This document shows, piece after piece, positions 1 to 7,728 of a stretch of DNA of 43,713 bases. The stretch is taken from the NCBI GenBank assembly GCA_023700245.1, contig JAJPRE010000013.1, positions 1-43,713 on the forward strand, given 5' to 3'. The position numbers and the translations under genes are program-made. The DNA comes from Candidatus Thalassarchaeaceae archaeon (GTDB lineage Archaea > Thermoplasmatota > Poseidoniia > Poseidoniales > Thalassarchaeaceae). The notes below the pieces were generated by a model that searched no databases, had not been told where the DNA came from, and saw only the letters and a list, made by a program, of their open reading frames with translations. The stretch's first letter is position 1; each line of letters starts with the position of its first letter.

Positions 1-108
1 CACGATTGCCGCCTGAGTTTCTGTTTGGGCCATCTCCGCCACGTCTATCTCCGCCACGATTGCCGCCTGAGTTTCTGTTTGGGCCATCTCCGCCACGTCT
101 ATCTCCGC
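1..108. repeat. 54-bp perfect tandem repeat inside helicase tail
   Basis: Positions 1-54 and 55-108 are identical; a shorter partial unit (CGCCACGTCTATCTC) follows to about 125. Being 54 bp (18 codons) the repeat keeps frame, and on the minus strand encodes GGDRRGGDGP followed by NRNSGGNR. The array continues beyond the left edge, so copy number is unknown. Perfect identity suggests recent slippage or expansion. Confidence 0.9.
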
Positions 109-1366
109 CGCCACGTCTATCTCCGCCCGAGTTGTTCCTTGAACGATTATTCCTAGAGCCTCCTGAAGATCGGCGCCCATTACTTCTTCCGCCTCTTCTT
201 GAACTCCTATCCTCTTTTTCAGGAGGTACTAATTCGAATTCATTTTCCTTCAATGTTTCAATTTGAGGGAGTGTAAATCGGCATTTTATACCAACATTAC
301 TCTGTATCCTTGTGTAGCCTCTTTGTTTAGATTTAGGTACGAATGATATTACTATTCCAGATGTTCCTGCCCTAGCAGTTCTTCCACTTCGATGTTTGTA
401 GGCTTTACCATTTTCAGGAGGATCGTAATTTATCACACAATTGACTCCCTCTACATCAATTCCTCTGGAAGCTACATCGGTGGCAATTAATACCATTGTT
501 CTTCCAGTACTAAATTTTCTCATAGCCTTATCTCTTTGGTTTTGATTTAATCCACCATGCAATATAGTGGAAGATATTTCTTCTTGGAACATCTCATCGC
601 CGAGTCGGTTTACTCCTTCTCTTGTCCTACAAAAAATTATACTTCTTCCAGATTTACGTACGATTTGGGCCGCAACTTCTGCCCTATTGTGATTCTTTAC
701 AGTCCAAAACATATGTTCCATACTGTCCATACTTACTTCTTCAGGGCCAACTTCTATAGTTACAGGATCATTTTGATATTTTTCAACTATATCGATTACA
801 TCATCATCTAAAGTTGCACTGAATAAAATAGTTTGACGTTGTTCGGAGCACATTTCTATAATATCGCAAACAGGTTCCATGAATCCCATATCTGCCATTC
901 TATCGGCTTCATCTAAAACTATGATGCTTACATCATTTAATGATACTGCACGCCTATCAATGAGGTCCAAAAGCCTTCCCGGGCAAGCGACTAAGACTTC
1001 AGCACCATCCTCTAAACCACGTAGTTGATTTCTATAAGCAACGCCGCCATAAACAGACAAAACATCCATATCAATTGCTTTTGCTAATGGAGTTAGGACA
1101 GTACGTATTTGCTCGGCTAATTCTCGTGTCGGAGTAAGTATCAAAGATGTAGGCCTTTTACTTTTAGCACGTTCGGTTCTGGCTAAAAGGGGTAATCCAA
1201 ATGCAAGTGTCTTACCTGAACCTGTTGGCGCCCTACAACATACATCACGGCCTTGGATTGAATCTGGAATAGATTCTCTTTGAACTTCGAAGGGTTCAGT
1301 TATTCCTTGGCGTTCTAAAGCCATGACCAAATCGGGCCCGATTCCTAAGTCTGAGAATCGAACCAA
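1..1366 (-). CDS. DEAD-box ATP-dependent RNA helicase, 3' end beyond window
   Basis: ATP-dependent RNA unwinding or RNP remodelling in the cytoplasm. Reading the minus strand gives Walker A APTGSGKT (residues 46-53), PTRELA (79-84), DEAD (152-155), SAT (183-185), then ATDVASRGID and HRSGRTARAG, i.e. both RecA lobes in order. After the lobes the chain becomes a Gly/Arg/Asn/Asp-rich tail that runs off the left edge, so the C-terminus is missing here. I chose the TTG at 1366 because it includes the conserved Phe (F4) 17 residues before the Q-motif (GITEPFEVQ, 21-29); an in-frame stop lies four codons upstream. The ATG at 1324 would lose that Phe. The tail resembles RGG-type RNA-binding tails of bacterial DeaD/RhlE-like helicases; substrate unknown. 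Family assignment is sure, the start less so. Confidence 0.93.
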   Translation of the reverse strand, partial: MVRFSDLGIGPDLVMALERQGITEPFEVQRESIPDSIQGRDVCCRAPTGSGKTLAFGLPLLARTERAKSKRPTSLILTPTRELAEQIRTVLTPLAKAIDMDVLSVYGGVAYRNQLRGLEDGAEVLVACPGRLLDLIDRRAVSLNDVSIIVLDEADRMADMGFMEPVCDIIEMCSEQRQTILFSATLDDDVIDIVEKYQNDPVTIEVGPEEVSMDSMEHMFWTVKNHNRAEVAAQIVRKSGRSIIFCRTREGVNRLGDEMFQEEISSTILHGGLNQNQRDKAMRKFSTGRTMVLIATDVASRGIDVEGVNCVINYDPPENGKAYKHRSGRTARAGTSGIVISFVPKSKQRGYTRIQSNVGIKCRFTLPQIETLKENEFELVPPEKEDRSSRRGGRSNGRRSSGGSRNNRSRNNSGGDRRGGGDRRGGDGPNRNSGGNRGGDRRGGDGPNRNSGGNR

Positions 1367-1469
1367 TAAGCAACCCTATTCGACCCCGCATCGGTTTGCT
1401 ATTTAGCATAGATAGTAAAATAGGGCACTTTAAAATCCATATTACAGTACAAAACTTTCTGCCAAAAAA

Positions 1470-2975
1470 TTAACTTGAGCAAGAAAGCATCGAGCATCCC
1501 ACCTTATTTTTTGCCCAATCTGGCCTCTTTTGATGCCATTTGGATTCAAAGTCAAATTGTTCATCATATGGTAATTTAATAAGTTCAAATAATTCATTAA
1601 GCAGAGAATAGTCTTTATCTTCAGCTTTTTCAATTGCTAACTGAACCATCCAGTTTCTTAGTACATATTTAGGATTTATTGAATTCATTATTATTTCTCT
1701 TTTAGGAATTACATATTCAAGATATTGCGTTAACCATTTAATCCAATCTTTTGATAATTTACCGCCATAGAAGCTTTCAGAAATAGAAGAAAAATTTGAT
1801 TGATTGATCATTGCTAATTTCCTAAAAAATATAGTCATATCAACTTCATTTTGATGGAATAATTGAATAAGATCATCTATTAATTTAGCATCATATTCCA
1901 ATATTCCAAGTTTCTTACACCACATATTTTCATACTCTTTTGAGAAGTACGCATCGTAATGTAACATTAAATTATGAAGTTCATCCGTATTATTGAATAA
2001 AGGTGAAATAGATTCTAATAATCTAGCTAAATTCCAACCTGCAATATTTGATTGTTGACCAAAACGGTATCTAGCAGTGGAAATATCAGTAATATTTGGA
2101 GTCCAATTAGAATCATAGTTTTCAATCCAACCATATGGGCCATAATCAATAGTTAAGCCGTGTATTGACATATTATCCGTATTCATTACTCCGTGAACAA
2201 AACCAACTCTCATCCAATGAATAATCATAGAAGCTGTACTTTCAACAACCTCCTTTAACCAATCAATGAGTAATTGGTCACCTGTAGAATTTAGATGCGA
2301 GAAATGGGTTTTAATAGTGTAATTTACTAGACCTTTCAGAGAAGCCATATCTCCCCTAAAAGCATGTATTTGAAAAGAGCCAAAGCGTATAAAACTAGGT
2401 GCAACCCTGCACACAACCGCACCTTCTTCAGTAGAATGATTGCCATCATAAAGAACATCACGAATTATCTTTTCGCCCGTGGTACATAACGAAAGTGCCC
2501 TAGTAGTTGGTACTCCCAAGTGGTGCATGGCTTCGCTGCAAAGAAATTCCCTAATTGAAGATCTAAGTACAGATTTACCATCTGCAAAACGAGAATAAGG
2601 AGTTACTCCTGATCCCTTTAATTGTAACTCTAACTTTCCAAATTCCGAATTAATTTCCCCCAAAGTTATTGCTCTTCCATCTCCTAACTGGCCCGCCCAT
2701 GACCCAAATTGATGGCCACCGTAACATTGAGCATAAGGGGCCATACCTGGGCATAAATTATTACCAGAAAGTAAATCAGTTTCTATTTTATCGATTTTTA
2801 GAATATTTGCCATTTCTTCGGACCAAATAATCATCTTTGGATTTGGCACAATTGAAGGAATAGCATGAGACCAGCATGCATTTAATACCTGACGAGGAAA
2901 GTTTTCTTCAGTATTATCACCAGGGGTTTGAGATACAAAATCTGAAGACCATTTTAGGTCAGAGATGCCCGTCAT
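1470..2975 (-). CDS. selO: SelO/YdiU family protein adenylyltransferase (pseudokinase fold)
   Basis: Members of this family transfer AMP from ATP to Ser/Thr/Tyr of target proteins, linked to redox stress. The 501-residue length matches the bacterial YdiU family. Visible hallmarks are GGHQFGSWAGQLGDGRA (86-102), LQLKGSGVTPYSRFADG (117-133, with the nucleotide-binding Lys120), the catalytic-loop-like HGVMNTDN (261-268), and the DFG-equivalent IDYGPYG (276-282). It ends in CSMLSCSS; the family often ends in a Cys- or Sec-containing tail of this kind, and here the residue is a plain Cys with no UGA. The gene follows the aldo-keto reductase on the same strand with a 44-bp gap and may be co-transcribed. 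SelO is mostly bacterial, mitochondrial and eukaryotic, so transfer from bacteria is likely (inference). Confidence 0.93.
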   Translation of the reverse strand: MTGISDLKWSSDFVSQTPGDNTEENFPRQVLNACWSHAIPSIVPNPKMIIWSEEMANILKIDKIETDLLSGNNLCPGMAPYAQCYGGHQFGSWAGQLGDGRAITLGEINSEFGKLELQLKGSGVTPYSRFADGKSVLRSSIREFLCSEAMHHLGVPTTRALSLCTTGEKIIRDVLYDGNHSTEEGAVVCRVAPSFIRFGSFQIHAFRGDMASLKGLVNYTIKTHFSHLNSTGDQLLIDWLKEVVESTASMIIHWMRVGFVHGVMNTDNMSIHGLTIDYGPYGWIENYDSNWTPNITDISTARYRFGQQSNIAGWNLARLLESISPLFNNTDELHNLMLHYDAYFSKEYENMWCKKLGILEYDAKLIDDLIQLFHQNEVDMTIFFRKLAMINQSNFSSISESFYGGKLSKDWIKWLTQYLEYVIPKREIIMNSINPKYVLRNWMVQLAIEKAEDKDYSLLNELFELIKLPYDEQFDFESKWHQKRPDWAKNKVGCSMLSCSS

Positions 2976-3019
2976 ATATAATTTTGATAGGCAATATGCA
3001 TTTTAACATTCGTAATTAA

Positions 3020-4105
3020 TTATAATGTTTTTAATTGACGAGCGCCTGCTGCTCCGTAGCCCATCCAACTCTCAGGATTATTTCCAAGTATGGCATTAAT
3101 TTCGTCAATATTTTCATCTGTAAGTTTTTCAGCTATAGCAATACATCCTAAATTTTCTTCCATTTGCTCGGGTTTTGTTGCTCCAATAAGAATTGTACTG
3201 ACATTGGGATTTTTTAAACACCATGCTAATGCTAGTTGAGCAGTAGTACAACCAAATTTTGATTCAGAATATTTAGTTAAATTTTTTACAATCTCAACTT
3301 CGCCAGCTGCCTTCCTTTGCTTCAAATCATCAATTAGCCATTCATAACCTTTCTGAGTTGGACGTGAATCTTCAGGTATTCCTTCATTATACTTGCCTGT
3401 TAAAAATCCAGACCTAAGTGGTGACCAGATAGTTGTTCCATAGTTATATGGAGGTTGAAATAGGGGGAAGTACTCTTGTTCAAAGCGCTGCCTATGTAGC
3501 ATATTATATTGAGGTTGTTCATACATTGGAGGTTCTAAACCTTCAGATTTAGCAAACCAAATAGCTTCCATAATTTGGGCTGCGGACCATTCAGAAGTCC
3601 CCCAAGAAGTTGCCCATCCATTACGGACTGCATCATTCATAGCACGAACTATGGTTGATGTAGGCGTAAATGGATCGGGCCTATGGCAAAACACCATATC
3701 AACATAATCAAGTTGTAAGCGTTCAAGACTGGCATCGAGACCTTCCAAGATATGTTTACGAGATAATCCAGATTCGTTTACACCATCCCCTCCCCAAAAT
3801 ATTTTAGTAGTTATTATTAATTCTGACCTACGCCATTTTTGAGAGTCTTCTTCTTGTAATTCTGACAATGCAATACCGAAAAGTCGTTCTGCCTCCCCAT
3901 TTGGATTACCATATGCCTCTGCATGATCAAAACAATTTACGCCTGCATTTCTAGCAATAGACATACATTTTTTTGCCATTTCTATACCTTCATTTTCCAT
4001 TAGTCTATCTTTTACTCCATACGTTGCCCAAAATCCGTAAGAGAGTACGGAAACTTGTAAACCCGTATTTCCCATCATTCTGTAGTACATACCTTCGCTT
4101 GCCAT
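3020..4105 (-). CDS. Aldo-keto reductase, Kv-beta-like (AKR6 type)
   Basis: NADPH-dependent carbonyl reductase of the (beta/alpha)8 aldo-keto reductase fold, cytoplasmic. The catalytic tetrad can be placed at Asp60, Tyr65 (CFDHAEAYG), Lys101 (TTKIFWGG) and His141 (CHRPD). Long stretches such as GLSRKHILEGLDASLERLQL and the later WGTSEWSAAQIMEA resemble the voltage-gated K+ channel beta-subunit branch more than other bacterial AKRs. Length (361) is normal. It is divergent from the M20 gene and upstream of selO. The true substrate is unknown; related bacterial enzymes reduce glyceraldehyde 3-phosphate or methylglyoxal. Start at the first ATG; internal Met6, Met10 and Met11 are alternatives. Confidence 0.9.
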   Translation of the reverse strand: MASEGMYYRMMGNTGLQVSVLSYGFWATYGVKDRLMENEGIEMAKKCMSIARNAGVNCFDHAEAYGNPNGEAERLFGIALSELQEEDSQKWRRSELIITTKIFWGGDGVNESGLSRKHILEGLDASLERLQLDYVDMVFCHRPDPFTPTSTIVRAMNDAVRNGWATSWGTSEWSAAQIMEAIWFAKSEGLEPPMYEQPQYNMLHRQRFEQEYFPLFQPPYNYGTTIWSPLRSGFLTGKYNEGIPEDSRPTQKGYEWLIDDLKQRKAAGEVEIVKNLTKYSESKFGCTTAQLALAWCLKNPNVSTILIGATKPEQMEENLGCIAIAEKLTDENIDEINAILGNNPESWMGYGAAGARQLKTL

Positions 4106-4199
4106 GGCGATGTTACTCAGTCAGATGTTTTCAAGATTGTGGTAAGAACTAGAAATTATAAAAGAAAGTATTATGATGCTTTGAATCGTGTGAAGAAAC

Positions 4200-5387
4200 A
4201 TGAATTCGGACCTACTACTCTCAAGAGCAAAAGAGATTAAGCCTTGGATTATTGAAAAACGGAGAGAAATTCACCGCCATCCTGAACTAATGTATGAAGA
4301 ATTTGTAACCAGTAAATTAGTACAAGACACACTTACAGAATTGAATATTCCTTTTCAAAAGGATATTGCGATAACTGGAGTTGTTGGAACCATAGGGAAT
4401 GGAAATGGCCCTTGTGTTGCACTCAGGGCTGACATGGATGCATTGCCAATACATGAAGAAACCGATATAGAATTCAAAAGTAAGATAGATGGTAAGATGC
4501 ATGCTTGCGGGCATGATTGCCATACTGCAATGTTACTTGGAGCGGCACGAATATTAAAAGAAAATGAAGATACTATTGAGGGGACTATTAAACTTATTTT
4601 TCAACCTGCAGAAGAAGGAGGAGCTGGCGGGAAAATGATGAGAGACGAGGGCGTATTGAAAAATCCTGACGTACAACAGATATTTGGATTGCATGTTGCA
4701 GGACAATTGCCTACGGGAATGTTGGCTTCAAGGGATGGTACTTTACTAGCTGCTGCAGGGTCTTTAAAAATAATAGTAAAGGGAAACGGAGGACATGCTG
4801 CAGCGCCACATAATACAAGAGACCCTGTAATTACAGGATCAAAAATTGTAGTAGAGTTGCAGACGATTATTTCTAGAGAATTAAATCCACTTGAACCTGG
4901 AGTAATTAGTGTAACTATGATTAATGGAGGAGACGCATGTAATGTCATTCCATCTAAGTTGGAAATACAAGGAACGATACGATCCTTGACACTTGAAGGT
5001 TTGAGTACTTTACAGAAAAGAGTTAAGGAAATATCAGAGGCAATTGCGATAGCTAATCGTTGTGAAGCAGAAGTAATATTTCCCGGTCATGATTATCCGC
5101 CTACGGTAAATTCTAGTACTTGTTGGAATTTAGGTAAAAGTGTAGGTAAAGATATTCTGGGAGATGACAAAGTTATAGAAATGCCTCCAATAATGGGCGG
5201 CGAAGATTTTGCATTTTATACTCAGGAAATACCTGGTTGTTTTGCATTTCTTGGAGTTAGTAATCCTGAAATTAATGCTACTTATGATGTCCATCACCCA
5301 ATGTTCAAAGTTGATGAAGAAGCGTTGCCTTTAGGGGCTGCTATTCATGTAAATTGTGCCTTAGAATCTTTAGAAAGATTAAGATAA
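4200..5387 (+). CDS. M20 family amidohydrolase (N-acyl amino acid / hippurate hydrolase-like)
   Basis: Binuclear metal peptidase-family enzyme that releases amino acids from N-acyl conjugates. Seen: HRHPEL (25-30), ALRADMDALPI (74-84), HACGHDCHTAM (101-111, metal ligands Cys103 and His105), PAEEGG (136-141, acid/base and metal Glu), FGLHVAGQLPTG (His165), GGHAAAPH in the dimerisation domain, MGGEDFAFY, and VHHPMFKVDEEALPLGA near the end. The Cys in the CGHD motif is typical of the IAA-amino acid hydrolase/hippuricase branch rather than of DapE or carnosinases. Length (395) is standard. First of four same-strand genes; a TATA-like stretch (ATTATAAAAG, about 4155-4164) lies upstream. The acyl substrate cannot be told from sequence. 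Confidence 0.93.
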   Translation: MNSDLLLSRAKEIKPWIIEKRREIHRHPELMYEEFVTSKLVQDTLTELNIPFQKDIAITGVVGTIGNGNGPCVALRADMDALPIHEETDIEFKSKIDGKMHACGHDCHTAMLLGAARILKENEDTIEGTIKLIFQPAEEGGAGGKMMRDEGVLKNPDVQQIFGLHVAGQLPTGMLASRDGTLLAAAGSLKIIVKGNGGHAAAPHNTRDPVITGSKIVVELQTIISRELNPLEPGVISVTMINGGDACNVIPSKLEIQGTIRSLTLEGLSTLQKRVKEISEAIAIANRCEAEVIFPGHDYPPTVNSSTCWNLGKSVGKDILGDDKVIEMPPIMGGEDFAFYTQEIPGCFAFLGVSNPEINATYDVHHPMFKVDEEALPLGAAIHVNCALESLERLR

Positions 5388-5449
5388 GTTTGGAGTATTT
5401 TTATTCTCATTAACAGAGGATAAAATATCATAACATGATGTGATACAAT

Positions 5450-6475
5450 ATGGAAATTGGTATTGATAGTTTTGCAGCTTTAGAAATGGGTAATGTCAAG
5501 AGTTCTCCGGAAAGAAGTACGAAGTCAATAAATCAATTACTAGATAGGATTGAACATGCAGATAAAATGGGTCTAGATGTTTTTGGAATAGGAGAACATT
5601 ACAGGAAAGAATTCCTAGATTCTGCCCCTCCGGTAATATTATCTGCAGCTGCAGCTCGTACAAATAAAATTCGTTTAACGAGTGCTGTGACAGTTTTGAG
5701 TGCGGCTGATCCAGTGAGGGCTTTTCAAAATTTTTCAACACTTGATTTGATTTCAGGAGGTCGTGCTGAGATGGTGGTTGGGCGAGGATCATTTACTGAA
5801 TCATTTCAATTATTTGGATTGAATATTCAAGAATATGATCAAATATTTTCAGAGAAATTAGATTTATTATTATCCATTAGAGATAATGAAAAAATTACTT
5901 GGTCGGGCAAATATAGGCCTGCATTGAATAATCAACCAGTTTACCCTCGACCGCTTCAGGATCCTTTGCCGATATGGCTTGGAGTAGGCGGTACCCCCCA
6001 ATCATTTGTTCGTGCCGGTTTACTTGGCCTACCTCTTATGATTGCTATTATTGGAGGAGAAACTCATCGTTTTAGGCCATTAGTAGATCTTTACAGAGAA
6101 GCTGGCGCAAAGGCCGGGCATTCTCCCGACATGCTTAAGGTCGGAATACACTCATTAGGATATGTAGAAAAAGATGCACAGAAAGCAAGAGATGTTTATT
6201 TCCCAGGATATGCAGAGACATTTACTCGCATTGGTAGAGAAAGAGGTTGGCCCCCAGTTACAAGAAGTAGATTTGATGAGCAAACTGGACCACTTGGTGC
6301 TTATGCAATTGGAGATGCCCAAGAAGTTGCAGAAAAAATAATTCGCCATAGCGAGGCCTTGGGAGGAATAACTAGATTTTCATTTCAAATGGATAATGCT
6401 AAATTAAGTCATGAACAATTAATGGATGCTATCGAAATAATAGGGAAAGAAGTATCTCCAATAGTAAATTCTTAG
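5450..6475 (+). CDS. LLM-class flavin-dependent oxidoreductase (luciferase-like)
   Basis: FMN- or F420-dependent TIM-barrel oxidoreductase of the bacterial luciferase superfamily, 341 residues. Diagnostic parts are GLDVFGIGEHYRKEF near residues 41-55, IRLTSAVTVLSAADPVR, AEMVVGRGSF (the phosphate-loop region), and LPIWLGVGGTPQSFVRAGLLG. It resembles the subgroup often annotated simply as LLM class flavin-dependent oxidoreductase; the substrate and the choice of FMN or F420 cannot be decided here. It starts 62 bp after the M20 gene, so the two may share a transcript. Confidence 0.9.
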   Translation: MEIGIDSFAALEMGNVKSSPERSTKSINQLLDRIEHADKMGLDVFGIGEHYRKEFLDSAPPVILSAAAARTNKIRLTSAVTVLSAADPVRAFQNFSTLDLISGGRAEMVVGRGSFTESFQLFGLNIQEYDQIFSEKLDLLLSIRDNEKITWSGKYRPALNNQPVYPRPLQDPLPIWLGVGGTPQSFVRAGLLGLPLMIAIIGGETHRFRPLVDLYREAGAKAGHSPDMLKVGIHSLGYVEKDAQKARDVYFPGYAETFTRIGRERGWPPVTRSRFDEQTGPLGAYAIGDAQEVAEKIIRHSEALGGITRFSFQMDNAKLSHEQLMDAIEIIGKEVSPIVNS

Positions 6476-6581
6476 TGGTTTTTTCAAATTTATAAAAAAA
6501 TATTATCATACTGCTTAATCTTATTTGAATGAAGTTGGCTTAGCATAATTGTTTTTAGTAACATAAGGTAAAGCAACTGAT

Positions 6582-7322
6582 ATGAGTGGCAGAGTATGGG
6601 GCATAGGACATATTCCTTTTCCAATGCCAATTAGAAATTGGTCTTTAAGGCAAAATTGGATAAATTTAACGTTTTTACACTGGGAAGTTGATCCAAATAA
6701 ATTAAAAAAATATATCCCAAATGATTTGGAACTTGATCTATTTAATGGAAAGGCATATGTGGGGACAATTCCATTTACAATGGAGAATGTTAGGCCGCAT
6801 TATCTTCCTTCCTTGCCAATGATTTCAACATTTCCAGAGTTCAATATTAGGATATATGTCAAAAAAAATAATAAAGCTGGAGTGCTATTTTTGACTTTGG
6901 AAGCACATAGCCGCATCACTTGCAAATTTGCACCTTGGGCTTATGGCTTGCCATACAAATATGCTTTTGCTAAAGTCAAGATTGGAAAAGACAATGAATA
7001 TTATTGGAATTCTAAGCGTAAAAGTAATGGAATAGAATTGAAGGGCAAATCATTTGCAACCGGAAAGTTGCGTACAGCTGAAAAAGGGACAATTGAAGAA
7101 TTCTTATTTGAGCGATATTGCCTATATGTCAATCACAAAGGTAAGACGAAAATAGCGCACACACAGCATTCATCATGGGAGTTTCAAGATGCTATTGCAG
7201 ATATTGAAGTTAATACTTTGACCGGTTTTTATGATTTGGGCATCGAAGATTTACAGAAAGCCGACTTAGTCCATGTTACTAAAGGAGTTAAAGTAAGAAC
7301 TTGGAGTTTAGAACCTACATAA
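6582..7322 (+). CDS. DUF2071 (YqjF-like) protein
   Basis: The 246-residue chain carries the DUF2071/YqjF pattern: an early Trp- and Leu-rich stretch (RQNWINLTFLHWEVDP), IPNDLELDLFNGKAYVGTIPF, FPEFNIRIYV, a run of aromatic residues (APWAYGLPY), and HSSWEFQDAIADI near the C-terminus. The family is related to the acetoacetate decarboxylase fold, but no reaction is established. No signal peptide or membrane segment is seen. Its stop lies 15 bp before the DCC-family gene, with GGAG between them, so the two are almost certainly co-transcribed. Confidence 0.8.
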   Translation: MSGRVWGIGHIPFPMPIRNWSLRQNWINLTFLHWEVDPNKLKKYIPNDLELDLFNGKAYVGTIPFTMENVRPHYLPSLPMISTFPEFNIRIYVKKNNKAGVLFLTLEAHSRITCKFAPWAYGLPYKYAFAKVKIGKDNEYYWNSKRKSNGIELKGKSFATGKLRTAEKGTIEEFLFERYCLYVNHKGKTKIAHTQHSSWEFQDAIADIEVNTLTGFYDLGIEDLQKADLVHVTKGVKVRTWSLEPT

Positions 7323-7337
7323 TAGGAGTTTGAATAG

Positions 7338-7721
7338 ATGGTTAAAGATATTTTATTGATGGATGGGGATTGTGGTCTTTGCTCGAAATTAGCCAATTTT
7401 TTACATCCTCGTTTAAGTCAAAGGAATTCAATAAAATTTTTATCAAATAGTAGTGAAGAGGGAAAATTAATTATATCAAAATTACCTAAAAGTCAACAGG
7501 TAGCAGATACAGTATATTTAGTAAGAAATGGTAAATGTTACATCAGATCGGCTGCAGCCATCCGATGCTTAATTTATATGAAATGGCATTATAAAATATT
7601 ATTTCCAATTGCTTGGCTTTGGCCTTTGCCATTAAGAAATATAATATATGTCATTATTGCTAAATATAGACATAAATTCTTCAAAAGACCTGCGTATTGT
7701 ATATTTCCTGATTTGAGTTAA
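7338..7721 (+). CDS. DCC family thiol-disulfide oxidoreductase-like protein (DUF393)
   Basis: 127-residue protein beginning LLMDGDCGLCSK; the D-G-x-C-x-x-C core (Cys12, Cys15) defines the DCC family, thought to be a thioredoxin-like redox protein. Later parts fit too: SAAAIRCLIY (the A-x-x-x-C helix), a hydrophobic region around PIAWLWPLPLR, and an Arg-rich end. A purine-rich GGAG sits about 11 nt before the ATG. It forms a two-gene unit with the DUF2071 gene and converges on the MutS-like gene with a 7-bp gap. Function inferred from family only. Confidence 0.85.
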   Translation: MVKDILLMDGDCGLCSKLANFLHPRLSQRNSIKFLSNSSEEGKLIISKLPKSQQVADTVYLVRNGKCYIRSAAAIRCLIYMKWHYKILFPIAWLWPLPLRNIIYVIIAKYRHKFFKRPAYCIFPDLS

Positions 7722-7728
7722 AGGGCAA

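Noticed and set aside
6-266. Pro/Leu-rich open frame on the plus strand
   Set aside because: It mirrors the Gly/Arg-rich helicase tail on the other strand; a shadow of repeat composition.
1345-1362. T-arm-like GGTTCGATTC on the minus strand, suggesting a tRNA
   Set aside because: No matching acceptor, D or anticodon stems; it encodes the helicase N-terminus.
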